Shown: positions 27,754-37,858, counted from the first letter of the stretch. The stretch: DNA of 64,000 nt from CBDDEI01 sp965226775 (GCA_965226775.1 CBDDEI010000002.1:2300920-2364919), one strand, 5' to 3'. Numbers and translations are program-made. Notes: a model not told the origin generated them from the sequence alone.

Positions 27754-30700
27754 ATGACCAGGATAACCAGGATGCTTAGTCCGGCCAGACTGCTGCCGGC
27801 GGCGGGATGTGCCCTGCTCTGCGTAGTGCTGGCCCTGGGCTACGCCAGCGCGCAGACTCCTCCTGTCGCGCCTACCATCGACTCTGTAACCTCAGGCGAT
27901 ACCTCACTTACCGTGGCCTGGACCGCTCCCGCCGGCGAGACCGGCATCACGGCCTACGACGTGCGTCACATCGAGACCAGCGAGGATGAGACAGATGACG
28001 CCAATTGGATCATCGAGGACAACGCTTGGACATCCGGCGCGCTGCAATACACCATCACTAGCCTGACCAACGGCACGGAGTACGACGTGCAGGTGCGGGC
28101 GGTAAACTCCCACGGAGACGGGACCTGGTCCGCAACTGAGGTCGGGACGCCGGCCTTGCCCGCTCCCGCCGTCGACTCCGTTCGCGCCGACGACCTGGCC
28201 GTGCTGGTTTCCTGGAGCGCTCCCACCGGCATCACCACCGGAGTTGCCGCTTACGACGTGCGCTACATTGAGACCAGCGATGATGAGACGATGGACTCCA
28301 ACTGGACTGTGGAGGAGGGCGCCTGGAAAGAGGGCAGTGGCAGCTTGGCCTACGCCGTCACTGGCCTGACCAACGGCACGGAGTACGACGTGCAGGTGCG
28401 CGCGGTGGACGAAGACAATGTCGACGGCGCCTGGGCGGCCACAACCAGCGCAACTCCCGCGGACCACGGCGACACCCAGGCAGCGGCCACCACTATCTTC
28501 TCTCCGGACGCCAGTGTGTGGGGAGCCATTGACCCCGCCGACGATGAAGACTACTTCAGCTTTAGCGTGTCAAGCACAGCCGATTACTGGATATATACGT
28601 TAGGCGACCTGGATACCGTGGGTGAGCTGCTGGACAGCGGCGGCATGTCCATCAAGAGCAATGATAGAGGCGGCGCGCTGCCCAACCCGGACAACTTCTT
28701 CCTGTGGCAAAAACTACAATCCGGGACGTACTACATCAAGGTAACCGGCTACGGACCTACTGACGAACCGTATATCCTCAGGATCAGGGAGTTCCCGGAC
28801 ACCACGTCTAGGAGCAACGCCGCAACTCTGAATCTCAACGGCTCCGCAATCGCCACCATAGACCCGAAAGACGACGAAGACTACTTCAAGCTGGAGCTTT
28901 CCGAGACAACGGAAGTTGCCATTCGCACCTCCGGGTTCCCTGACACCATAGGTGAGCTGCAAGACAGCAGCGGCACAGTAATTGCCTCCAACGACGACGG
29001 CTATCTTCCGGGCGGTATAAGGGATTTTCTCATTCGGGAAAGCCTCCAACAGGGAATCTACTACGTTAAGGTCAGCTCTTACGACGAAGATTCCGATGGG
29101 GCTTATTCAGTGTACGCTGCGTCCATAACGGAGCCGGGCAGCTCCATCACCGACGCCCAGCCACTGACCCTCGGCGGTCTGGCGGGCGGAATCATAGACC
29201 CGGCCGGCGACGAGGACTACTTCAGCCTTACCCTCGAAGAGACAACTCACGTGATAATCGGTGGAGTGAGCACTGCCATTAATATCAGCGGCTATCTGAC
29301 CGATGAAAACGACCTAGCGGCCACGGTAGAATCAGGTCACTTAGACAACTATTTTAGCTTCGAAGGCAGATTGGATGCGGGCACATACTACTTGAAGGTG
29401 ACGGGCAAGGATGGCACAGAGACAGGACGTTACACCGTGATAGCTATCGTGGAGCCCGATCTAACCTATTTAGAAAACCGCTGCCACAACATTCCCAGGA
29501 GTGCAGGCATAAAAGACCCGCTCTACGGATGCCAGTGGCACCTGAAGAACAATGACCAGTTCCGCAACAGTGGTGGGCATGACATACGCGTCGAGGAGGT
29601 GTGGCCCACCTACAAAGGCTCCGGCATCAACGTGGCGGTGGTGGACGCTGGTATGCACTTCCAGCATGAGGACCTGACTGACAACGTTCTCACCTCTTTC
29701 AATCACAACTATCACCCCGACCTAACCGACATCTACCACCCCTTAGCGAACCACGGTACCGCCGTGGCTGGCCTCATCGCGGCGAAGGACAACAGCCTCG
29801 GCATGCGCGGCGTAGCCCCCAAGGCCTCTATCTACGGCTACAACGTACTGGTGGTTAGACCAAGCGCTGCCAACAAAGTGGACGCCATGTCGCGTAACGC
29901 GGCGACTACGGCCATTTCCAACAACAGTTGGGGCCCTGGAGACGACGGCCTGCCGCAACCTGCCAGTGCACTGTGGGAGACGGCAGTCAAAGATGGAGTC
30001 ACGACCGGGTATGGCGGAAAAGGCGTTTTCTACGCGTGGGCTGCTGGCAATGGCCATGGAGAATTCTTCCACGACTACTCCACTCTGGACGAGTTATCGA
30101 ACTTCTATGCCGTCACTGCCGTCTGCGCCGTCGGCCACGACGACATAAGAAGCGACTACTCGGAAGCAGGCGCAAACCTGTGGGTGTGCGGGCCATCTAG
30201 CAGCGGGAGGGAGGGCCAACCCGAAATAGCCACCACCGACAACGGCCATCGCTATAGGGGCAGTTTTGGCGGTACCAGCGCCGCCACCCCCATAGTCTCC
30301 GGCGTGGTAGCGCTGATTCGAGAAGCAAATAACGCGTTGACGTGGCGGGACGTCAAGCTCATCCTGGCGGCCTCCGCCCGCAAGAACGACCCGGATAATA
30401 CCGGCTGGGAGCAAGGAGCATTCAAATACGGGTCGACCACGAACCGCTACAACTTCAACCATGAGTACGGCTTCGGCATGGTGGACGCCAAGGCAGCCGT
30501 GGACCTGGCTCTGGGCTGGACCAACGTCCCCGACTTGAGGGAAATCACCTCTGAGTCAGGCGTCATCGACCTACTAATCCCGGATGCGCCGCGGTACGGT
30601 ACGCCTGACACGGTTACAACCAGCCTGACCGTAGACCCTTATGTAGAGTTCGGTGAGTTTGTGGAGGTCAACACCCACTTCGACCACCCTTACTTCCGGG

Positions 30701-33700
30701 ACCTGACCGTTGAGCTGGTCTCGCCCTCAGGGGCCGTTTCAACGCTGTCCCCGACTGCAGCACGAGTGCCGGGGGCGCTGACCACCGAGTTTCGCTTTGG
30801 TTCGGCCCGCCACCTGGGCGAGGACGCGGCCGGCGAGTGGACGCTGCGGATCAAGGACGCTGTGACGATAGATAGCGGGACCCTCAAGTCGTGGGGTCTC
30901 ACCATTTACGGTCATGGCTTCATTCCCGGCGCGCCCGGAATCGACACTGTGACTGCGGGAGGAGGCACACTCGAGGTTAACTGGAACGCGCCGACCGACA
31001 CAGGGGAGACGGCCATCACCTCCTACGACCTGCGCTACATTCGCGAAGATGCTACGGACAAGAGCGATGACAACTGGTCTGTGGTGACGGGCGTGGAGAC
31101 GCCGAGCAACCGGAGCTACACCATCACCGGACTGAGGGGCGGGGTGCAGTACGAAATCCAACTGCGGGCCCACAACGGTTCCGGACACGGCCCCTGGTCC
31201 CAAGCGGAAGCTTACGAGCCCACCACGGTCGCGCCGGCCGCGCCGGCCATAACCTCCATCACACGCGGCGACACGACTCTGGCTGTCGTCTGGACGGCCC
31301 CCGCTGACACGGGTGGCGGGGTCATCACAGCCTACGACGTGCGCTACATTGAGACCAGCGAAGACGAGACAGATGACGCCAACTGGACGGTGCGGGACAA
31401 CGCCAAGAGAAGAGGCTTCCTGCGGTACACCGTCACTGGCCTCACCAATGCCACGGAGTACGACGTACAGGTGCGGGCCGTTAACTCCGCGGGGGATGGA
31501 GCCTGGTCTGACACAGAGACCGGCACTCCGCGGGCGGAAGCTATACCCATAACGTTGCAGTGGGAAGAGACCTCTTTTGAAGTGGCCGAGGACGCCGGGA
31601 GCGTCGTCTTGAGGGCAGTCTTCACAACCACACTTGACGCGCCGCCGGAGGTTGACTTTACTTTCGATGTGACACTGACCACCACCGATAGCGGCACAAC
31701 CCAAGACGACGACTACACGGCTCCGCCTTCGTCCGCGACTTTTGTCGCGAGCGACTTCAGCCAGACCGACGTGAACGGCCAGCAGCGATATCGCGCAACC
31801 AGGGATTTCAACGTAGCCATCATAGACGACACAGCGGATGAATCGAACGAAGCCTTCAACGTGACCCTGGCCTACCTGACTCCCGACCTCACGCATCTCC
31901 AGGGAGGCCCCTCCACGGCAGTCGTCACAATCACCGACAACGACTTCGTACCCGTCACCCTCAGCTGGGAACAGGCGGCTATAACGGTCGGTGAGCACGT
32001 CGGAACCGCCACACTGCACGCCTACGCCATCACCACTAAGGACAAGCGGCCCGAAGTCGGGTTCTCCTTCGACGCCTCTATCTCTACCTCGAACGGCAGC
32101 GCGGCCCAGCCCGGCGACTATACGCGGGTGGACGATACCGTCACGTTCAGCCGGAACGACTTCAGCCGGGTGACCATCAACGGCCAACCCCGCTATCGCG
32201 CCGCTAAGCAAGTGCCCGTGACCATTCAGGATGACACGTCCGACGAAGGCGAGGAGGACTTCACCGTAACCATTGAGTACGCAACTCCCGCCCCGCCGCA
32301 CCTGCAGGGCGGAGCAGCCACGATGCGCGTAACGATCACCGACAACGACTTCGTACCCGTCACCCTCAGCTGGAACCAGGCATCCGTGAGCGTCGACGAG
32401 AATGCGCTAACGGTCACCCTGCAGGCCCGGGCTACCACCACCTCGGACAAAATGCCGGAGAGCGGTTTCACCGTCGCCCTGTCCGCGACAACGGCCGGCA
32501 ACACCGCCACCCAAGGCTCGGACTATCGGAGGCTGAACAGCAGCTTCAGCTTCAGCCAGGGCGACTTCACGCGCACAAACGTTGGGGGTCGATTCCGCTT
32601 CCAGGCAACCCGGGACATCAGCGTCTCCATCATCAACGACACCGTCGACGAGCCAGACGAGGACTTCACGGTAATCCTGAACTACTCCGACCCAAGCCTC
32701 CCCCATCTACAGGGAGGTCCCTCCACGGCAGTCGTCACAATCCAGGACAACGAACACGTACCCGTCACCCTCAGCTGGGAACAGGCGGCTATAACGGTCG
32801 GTGAGCACGCCGGAAGCGCCACACCGCGCGCCTACGCCATCACCACTGTGGACAAGCGGCCGGAGAGCGGCTTCTCCTTCGACGCCTCCATCTCTACCTC
32901 GAACGGCAGCGCGGCCCAGCCCGGCGACTATACGCGGGTGGACGTTACCGTCACGTTCAGCCGGAACGACTTCAGCCGGGTGACCATCAACGGCCAACCC
33001 CGCTATCGCGCCGCTAAGCAAGTGCCAGTGACCATTCAGGATGACACAGCAGACGAAGGCGAGGAGGACTTCACCGTAACCATTGAGTACGCGAACCCCG
33101 GCCCAATTCACCTGCAGGGCGGAGCAGCCACGATGCGCGTAACGATCACCGACAACGACTTCGTACCCGTCACCCTCAGCTGGGAACAGCCGGACGTGAG
33201 CGTCGACGAGAATGCGCTAACGGTCACCCTGCAGGCCCGGGCTACCACCACCTCGGACAAAATGCCGGAGAGCGGTTTCACCGTCGCCCTGTCCGCGACA
33301 ACGGCCGGCAACACCGCCACTCAAGGCTCGGACTATCGGAGGCTGAACAGCAGCTTCAGCTTCAGCCAGGACGACTTCACGCGCACAAACGTTGGGGGTC
33401 GATTCCGCTTCCAGGCAACCCGGGACATCAGCGTCTCCATCATCAACGACACCGTCGACGAGCCGGACGAGGACTTCACGGTAATCCTGAACTACTCCGG
33501 CCCAAGCCTCCCCCATCTCCAGGGAGGCCCCTCTACGGCAGTCGTCACAATCCAGGACAACGACTTCGTAGCCGTCACCCTCAGCTGGGAACAGCCGGAC
33601 ATAACGGTCGCTGAGCACGTCGGAAGCGCCGCACTCCGTGCCTACGCCATCACCACTGTGGACAAGCGGCCGGAGAGCGGGTTCACCTTCGACGCCTCCA

Positions 33701-33831
33701 TCTCTACCTCGAACGGCAGCGCGACCCAGCCCGGCGACTATACGCAGGTGGACGATACCGTCACGTTCAGCCGGAACGACTTCAGCCAGACCGACGTGAA
33801 CGGCCAGCAGCCGCGCAACCAGGGACCGTAG
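27754..33831 (+). CDS. Giant secreted S8 (kexin-like) protease, N-terminal and central part
   Basis: 2025 codons up to a premature TAG. In order: signal peptide (~1-34, ending YASAQ), two FN3 domains (37-230), three PPC-type domains (~235-565), peptidase S8 (~590-895) with D631 (VAVVDAGM), H667 (NHGTAVAGL) and S842 (GGTSAATP), a P domain (~910-1050), two FN3 (~1055-1255), then Calx-beta units of 135 residues. The catalytic triad is complete. It lacks a propeptide, which appears to be supplied by the lipoprotein encoded just upstream. It is probably a cell-surface protease. Start ATG 27754 has no ribosome site; Met at 27772 is an alternative. The frame is lost near 33811 in an indel-rich stretch, and the gene really continues to 37080 (about 3100 residues if repaired). 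Confidence 0.85.
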   Translation: MTRITRMLSPARLLPAAGCALLCVVLALGYASAQTPPVAPTIDSVTSGDTSLTVAWTAPAGETGITAYDVRHIETSEDETDDANWIIEDNAWTSGALQYTITSLTNGTEYDVQVRAVNSHGDGTWSATEVGTPALPAPAVDSVRADDLAVLVSWSAPTGITTGVAAYDVRYIETSDDETMDSNWTVEEGAWKEGSGSLAYAVTGLTNGTEYDVQVRAVDEDNVDGAWAATTSATPADHGDTQAAATTIFSPDASVWGAIDPADDEDYFSFSVSSTADYWIYTLGDLDTVGELLDSGGMSIKSNDRGGALPNPDNFFLWQKLQSGTYYIKVTGYGPTDEPYILRIREFPDTTSRSNAATLNLNGSAIATIDPKDDEDYFKLELSETTEVAIRTSGFPDTIGELQDSSGTVIASNDDGYLPGGIRDFLIRESLQQGIYYVKVSSYDEDSDGAYSVYAASITEPGSSITDAQPLTLGGLAGGIIDPAGDEDYFSLTLEETTHVIIGGVSTAINISGYLTDENDLAATVESGHLDNYFSFEGRLDAGTYYLKVTGKDGTETGRYTVIAIVEPDLTYLENRCHNIPRSAGIKDPLYGCQWHLKNNDQFRNSGGHDIRVEEVWPTYKGSGINVAVVDAGMHFQHEDLTDNVLTSFNHNYHPDLTDIYHPLANHGTAVAGLIAAKDNSLGMRGVAPKASIYGYNVLVVRPSAANKVDAMSRNAATTAISNNSWGPGDDGLPQPASALWETAVKDGVTTGYGGKGVFYAWAAGNGHGEFFHDYSTLDELSNFYAVTAVCAVGHDDIRSDYSEAGANLWVCGPSSSGREGQPEIATTDNGHRYRGSFGGTSAATPIVSGVVALIREANNALTWRDVKLILAASARKNDPDNTGWEQGAFKYGSTTNRYNFNHEYGFGMVDAKAAVDLALGWTNVPDLREITSESGVIDLLIPDAPRYGTPDTVTTSLTVDPYVEFGEFVEVNTHFDHPYFRDLTVELVSPSGAVSTLSPTAARVPGALTTEFRFGSARHLGEDAAGEWTLRIKDAVTIDSGTLKSWGLTIYGHGFIPGAPGIDTVTAGGGTLEVNWNAPTDTGETAITSYDLRYIREDATDKSDDNWSVVTGVETPSNRSYTITGLRGGVQYEIQLRAHNGSGHGPWSQAEAYEPTTVAPAAPAITSITRGDTTLAVVWTAPADTGGGVITAYDVRYIETSEDETDDANWTVRDNAKRRGFLRYTVTGLTNATEYDVQVRAVNSAGDGAWSDTETGTPRAEAIPITLQWEETSFEVAEDAGSVVLRAVFTTTLDAPPEVDFTFDVTLTTTDSGTTQDDDYTAPPSSATFVASDFSQTDVNGQQRYRATRDFNVAIIDDTADESNEAFNVTLAYLTPDLTHLQGGPSTAVVTITDNDFVPVTLSWEQAAITVGEHVGTATLHAYAITTKDKRPEVGFSFDASISTSNGSAAQPGDYTRVDDTVTFSRNDFSRVTINGQPRYRAAKQVPVTIQDDTSDEGEEDFTVTIEYATPAPPHLQGGAATMRVTITDNDFVPVTLSWNQASVSVDENALTVTLQARATTTSDKMPESGFTVALSATTAGNTATQGSDYRRLNSSFSFSQGDFTRTNVGGRFRFQATRDISVSIINDTVDEPDEDFTVILNYSDPSLPHLQGGPSTAVVTIQDNEHVPVTLSWEQAAITVGEHAGSATPRAYAITTVDKRPESGFSFDASISTSNGSAAQPGDYTRVDVTVTFSRNDFSRVTINGQPRYRAAKQVPVTIQDDTADEGEEDFTVTIEYANPGPIHLQGGAATMRVTITDNDFVPVTLSWEQPDVSVDENALTVTLQARATTTSDKMPESGFTVALSATTAGNTATQGSDYRRLNSSFSFSQDDFTRTNVGGRFRFQATRDISVSIINDTVDEPDEDFTVILNYSGPSLPHLQGGPSTAVVTIQDNDFVAVTLSWEQPDITVAEHVGSAALRAYAITTVDKRPESGFTFDASISTSNGSATQPGDYTQVDDTVTFSRNDFSQTDVNGQQPRNQGP
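31951..33570 (+). repeat. 810-bp tandem repeat (two Calx-beta units per period)
   Basis: The phrase CCCGTCACCCTCAGCTGG recurs at 31951, 32761 and (one base changed) 33571, exactly 810 bases apart. Half-period copies lie at 32356 and 33166 (405 bases = 135 residues). Adjacent periods are nearly identical, indicating recent duplication or gene conversion. Confidence 0.85.
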
Positions 33832-34116
33832 CCATCATAGACGACACCGCGGATGAATCGAACGAAGCCTTCAAACTGGCCTACCTGACTCCCGGCCTCA
33901 CGCATCTCCAGGGAGGCCCCTCTACCGCAGTCGTCACAAAAGACAACGAACACGTGCTCAGCTGGGAACACTCGGACGTAACGGTTGAGAACGCCGGAAG
34001 CGACTGCGCGCCTACGCCGTCACCACCGTGGACAAGCGGCCTGAAGACGGGTTCTCCTTCGACGCCTCCATCTCTAGTCTAACGGCAGCGCGGCCCAGCC
34101 CGGCGACTATACGCAG

Positions 34117-36240
34117 GTGGACACCGTCACGTTCAGCCGGAACGACTTCAGCCGGGTGACCATCAACGGCCAACCCCGCTATCGCGCCGCTAAGCAAGTG
34201 CCTGTGCCCATTCAGGATGACACACGACTGCGAGGAGGCGTAACCATTGAGTACGCGAATCCCAGGCCCGCTTCATGCAGGGCGGACCAGCCAAGCGTAA
34301 CGATCACCGACAACGACTTCGTACCCGTCACCCTCAGCTGGGAACAGCCGTTGGTGAGCGTCGACGAGGATGCGCTAACGGTCACCCTGCAGGCCCGGGC
34401 TACCACCACCTCGGACAAAATGCCGGAGAGCGGTTTCACCGTCCCCCTGTCCGCGACGACGGCCGGCAACACCGCAACCGAAGGCTCAGACTATCGGAGG
34501 CTGACCAGCAGCTTCAGCTTCCGCCAGGGCGACTTCACGCGCACAGACGTGGGGGGCGGCCAATTCCGCTTCCAGGCAACCCGGGACATCAGCGTCTCCA
34601 TCATCAATGACACCGCCGACGAGCCGGACGAGGGCTTCACGGTAATCCTGAACTACTCCGACCCAAGCCTCCCCCATCTACAGGGAGGTCCCGACACTGC
34701 GACGGTGACCATCGCCGACAACGACCACGTGCCCGTGGTCCTGAGTTGGGAGCAGGCGGCGGAGACGGCCGAAGAAGCCACCAGCCCTGGGAGCACTAAC
34801 CCCGTCTCCCTGAGCGCCGTCGCCATCACCACTAAGGACAAGAGGCCGGAGAGCGGCTTCTCCTTCGACGTAACCGTAGCCACCGCAGACGGCAGCGCAA
34901 CCCAACCCGCCGACTACCTGCGGTTGTCCGACACGGAGACCTTCGACCGGAGTGATTTCAGCCCGGCGACCGTCAGCGGCCAGCGACGTTACCGCGCGGT
35001 GAAGACCTTCACGGTACGCGTAACTCACGACACCGTCCAGGAACCCAACGAGACCTTCACGGTGACCCTGGCCTACGCCGACCCCAGTCTGCCGCACCTG
35101 CAAGGTGGAAGGGACACGGCGACGGTGACCATCACCGACGACATATCATCTATCGTGGACTTGAGTACAACGGTATCCGGCTCGCCCTTCCGTGTCTCCC
35201 GAGGCGATGAGTTGACCTACGACTACACCGTCACGAACTCCGGCCCGGCTGTATCGACAAACACGGTTGTGAGGAGCACGCTCGACCGGGGCGTGAGCTT
35301 CGTGTCGGCTACTCCCGCTGACAAGTGCGCCCACTCGGGAGGAGCAACCGGCGGCGTGGTCGCCTGTACGTTCGATACCCTGGATGCGAGTGCAAACGAG
35401 GCCGGCGAGATCTTGGTGCGGATCGGGCCAGCGGCATCCGCGGACATCGCCATTACCTCCATAGCCACTAGCAACGAGCTCGACCGCAGTCCGGGGGACA
35501 ACACGGCCACCGAGTTCACCGAACTCTTTGCCCCGCCCGAGCAGGTGACGAATCTGTCACCCATCCGGAGCAGCGTCGATTTCATCGAACTGTCGTGGGC
35601 CACGCCCGCAGACAATGGCAGCCCCATCACCCGTTACGAGCTGGAACGCAAGGAGGCCGGCGAGAGCTATGCCCCCATCAATCCCGGACCTAGCGCCGCG
35701 GCTACAACGTACCTGGACAGCCAGGTGTCGGCTGGAACGACCTACACCTACCAGTTGCGCGCCGTCAACGCCGACGGCGACGCCGAATGGTCCAACGAGG
35801 CGACCGCAACCGCTGGGGGAACCACGCCTACGGCGACGGCGACACCGACGCCGCGCAGCGGCGGGGGAGGCGGCGGCGGCGGCAGCAGCAGCTCTGCCCA
35901 AACGCCAACCCCAACCCCAACACCGAGCCCAACGCCTACGGCGACCCCAACGCCTACCGGACCGCAGTTCTCCGGCGTGATTGCCGCGGAGCCCAGCGTG
36001 ACTGCAACGGTGGTTCCCGAGGGCACTACCCTGGGCCTTAACGGCGGTGGAGACCTGCCAGGCGGCGTCTACGTGAACTTCCCGCCCACCGCAGTGGCCT
36101 TGCCGGTGCACGTGAGCGTCTCGGTGAGCAACGAAGCACCGAGCGACGTGACAGCGCCCAGCGGCACTACCCTGCTGCCGCTTGACCATCGACATCATCC
36201 CGGAAACGCCCCTCACCCTGGGCGAGCCGCTGACTATTGA
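34117..36240 (+). CDS. Second S8 protease, C-terminal half (same gene, after frame break)
   Basis: This frame continues the gene begun at 27754: the last Calx-beta units (near 34324 and 34735), the DUF11-like domain (about 35145-35520), an FN3 domain, a Gly/Ser linker, the Pro/Thr linker and the first half of the shared C-terminal module. Between 33832 and 34310 coding similarity persists but with about ten small deletions, 57 bases short over one 810-base period. The Met at 34117 is internal and not a true start. The frame is lost again near 36180, where a G is inserted (CTGCCGCTTGACC against CTGCCCTTGACC), with further insertions near 36270 and 36313. It should be treated as part of one broken gene. 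Confidence 0.7.
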   Translation: MDTVTFSRNDFSRVTINGQPRYRAAKQVPVPIQDDTRLRGGVTIEYANPRPASCRADQPSVTITDNDFVPVTLSWEQPLVSVDEDALTVTLQARATTTSDKMPESGFTVPLSATTAGNTATEGSDYRRLTSSFSFRQGDFTRTDVGGGQFRFQATRDISVSIINDTADEPDEGFTVILNYSDPSLPHLQGGPDTATVTIADNDHVPVVLSWEQAAETAEEATSPGSTNPVSLSAVAITTKDKRPESGFSFDVTVATADGSATQPADYLRLSDTETFDRSDFSPATVSGQRRYRAVKTFTVRVTHDTVQEPNETFTVTLAYADPSLPHLQGGRDTATVTITDDISSIVDLSTTVSGSPFRVSRGDELTYDYTVTNSGPAVSTNTVVRSTLDRGVSFVSATPADKCAHSGGATGGVVACTFDTLDASANEAGEILVRIGPAASADIAITSIATSNELDRSPGDNTATEFTELFAPPEQVTNLSPIRSSVDFIELSWATPADNGSPITRYELERKEAGESYAPINPGPSAAATTYLDSQVSAGTTYTYQLRAVNADGDAEWSNEATATAGGTTPTATATPTPRSGGGGGGGGSSSSAQTPTPTPTPSPTPTATPTPTGPQFSGVIAAEPSVTATVVPEGTTLGLNGGGDLPGGVYVNFPPTAVALPVHVSVSVSNEAPSDVTAPSGTTLLPLDHRHHPGNAPHPGRAADY

Positions 36241-37080
36241 GATAAACCCCACGCCGGAACAGCTGGAGGGCCGTACGCGGTAACCTGAACAACCTCGCCG
36301 TGGGCGTGGTGACTCCCCAATGGCATTGTGGTGCTGCCCGCGCAGGTGCTGCACGGCAGGCTGGTGGTGACCATCGACCACCTCTCCACCTTCGTCCTGT
36401 TGGCCATCACCGACCCCGGCCCGATCCTGACCCAGCCGCCTATGGGCGATGCCTCGTCCATGGGGCCGCTGCTTAAGTGGACGCAGCCGCCGCGCACTAC
36501 CTGGTTCCAGGTGCAGGTGATCCCCTTCAATGAGGACGGCCCCGGCATCAACCTGGTTATCGGCGATGGCGCGCTGGTGCGCGCCGCGCAGTACCAGGTC
36601 CTGGGCCCCAACTTCGGCAGCGCTGACCCCAACTACGTGATGCTGCCCGACATGACCTACCTCTGGCGGGTGCGCACTACCACGGTGACCACGAACCCCA
36701 CGGAGGACGACTGGAGCGCGTGGGCGGTGAGCAGCTTCAAGACCCCACCGGCCAGCAGCAGCACCATCACCCCGGTGGCGCCGCCGGCCTTTGGGCAGGT
36801 GAGCACGCTCACCCCGACGTTGACCTGGGCGAACTCCAACACCGCCGTGTTCTATTACGAGGTGCAGGTAAGCAAGGACTACGCGTTCGGGCCGAACGCC
36901 TTCCTCTACAGTGAGTACGTCCACGGCGGAGCCAGCACCCCGCCCAACAGCTACGTGGTGCCGGCAGCCTTCCCGCTAGAGGCGGGCGAGATCTACTACT
37001 GGCGGGTGCGACCGCGGATTCAGGGTGACGGCGACCCGCTGCCGTGGAGCGCCACCTACGTGTTCTTGGCGCCGGGATAG
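35893..37080 (+). repeat. Shared C-terminal module, copy 2
   Basis: Second copy of the 1.19-kb tail segment; it has three small insertions between 36180 and 36320 relative to the copy at 57161. Confidence 0.85.
36328..37080 (+). CDS. Second S8 protease, end of C-terminal module
   Basis: The final 250 codons of the gene begun at 27754, in a third frame segment. They contain the FN3-like pair of the shared module (TWFQVQVIPFNEDGPG, YLWRVRTTTV, FYYEVQVSKDY, YYWRVRPRIQ) and end in TAG 37078-37080. The apparent start is internal. The sequence is almost identical to the ends of the other giant proteins. A perfect terminator follows. Confidence 0.75.
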   Translation: MVLPAQVLHGRLVVTIDHLSTFVLLAITDPGPILTQPPMGDASSMGPLLKWTQPPRTTWFQVQVIPFNEDGPGINLVIGDGALVRAAQYQVLGPNFGSADPNYVMLPDMTYLWRVRTTTVTTNPTEDDWSAWAVSSFKTPPASSSTITPVAPPAFGQVSTLTPTLTWANSNTAVFYYEVQVSKDYAFGPNAFLYSEYVHGGASTPPNSYVVPAAFPLEAGEIYYWRVRPRIQGDGDPLPWSATYVFLAPG

Positions 37081-37104
37081 GGCGCAGGCGAGACGAGCGT
37101 TGAG

Positions 37105-37134
37105 AAAGGAGGGGGCCTGATGGCCCCCTCCTTT
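37105..37134 (+). terminator. Rho-independent terminator after second S8 gene
   Basis: A perfect 13-bp stem (AAAGGAGGGGGCC / GGCCCCCTCCTTT) with loop TGAT and a following GCGTTTTT run. Compared with the copy at 5464, the inner pairs changed together (GTC/GAC to GCC/GGC), a compensatory change that supports function. The 89-bp block 37092-37180 repeats 5450-5538. Confidence 0.82.
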
Positions 37135-37169
37135 CCTTGGTAGCGTTTTTCATGGGCAGATAAAGTAAG

Positions 37170-37463
37170 GTGAACTGCTCGTTAAACGACGCCCTCGCCG
37201 AGCGCTCAGCCTACCTAGTGGATCGGGCCAAGGCCGAGTCGCTGTGCTTGTGGGAGGACGACGATCGGGTGGCGACGCTCATGGAGCGGTGGGGGTAAGC
37301 GAGGGACCTGCTCCCAGACACCTGCGCCAAGGTAAACGAGCGTCCTCTGTGGGACAGTGCTTATCTATAGGAAGACGAACTTGCGGAAGAGCGGACCGTG
37401 GGCCTGCTACGGGCGCGGGACGGCCGGTGCACCGGCAGGATGGTGTTCCCTGTTTTCCAATAG
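37170..37463 (+). pseudogene. Possible remnant of a small gene with two nonsense codons
   Basis: One frame reads protein-like through two stops (TAA 37296-37298, TAG 37368-37370): SLNDALAERSAYLVDRAK, CLWEDDDRVATLMERWG, ARDLLPDTCAKVNERPLW, EDELAEERTVGLLRARDG. GTG 37170 lies in the repeat shared with the first S8 locus. No family was recognised, and chance open frames are common at this base composition. Confidence 0.25.
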
Positions 37464-37858
37464 ACACCAAAAGCTCCGGTACCCGTGGGCGGTAGACTTG
37501 AAGCCAGTCCATAGTCGGACATGGCCGTTCCTCGGCAATGGGCATCACGACCTTAATGGTCGGTTCGAGCCTTCTCAGGTGGGCCTAAAGGGACTGAATT
37601 GCGAACTTTTTGCTGGGAGGTCCTCATATAAGGAGCTGGTCGAGCCGCCCCGGATTAGCTCCTCGGAGCCTCAGGCCCGCCGGATTGGAGGCTCTGTCAT
37701 TCATCGGAGGCGACCGCGATGCCTCTCGTCAGCGGACGTGAGAACAGGCCCAACCACAAGCATCGGGGCTCCCCACCGCGAGACAAGACCCTGTGCAGCG
37801 GTTTCGCCAGGGCTTTGGCCAAGCGTCCTCTCCCTCAGGACTTCCCGGACAACCTGAC
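37464..37858. other. Intergenic region, no gene recognised
   Basis: About 395 bases between the remnant above and the end of the response-regulator gene. A plus-strand open frame (37357-37857) has no protein-like features. Confidence 0.35.

Noticed and set aside
30739..32301. 520-codon minus-strand open frame opposite the second protease
   Set aside because: It is antisense to well-supported FN3/Calx-beta coding sequence and has no domain pattern. Long antisense frames arise from GC-rich repeats here (also 2325-3050, 35557-36924, 42780-44234, 48064-49329, 62122-63024).
37357..37857. 166-codon plus-strand open frame as a gene
   Set aside because: No ribosome site, no protein-like composition, and it overlaps a different frame that looks more like a gene remnant.
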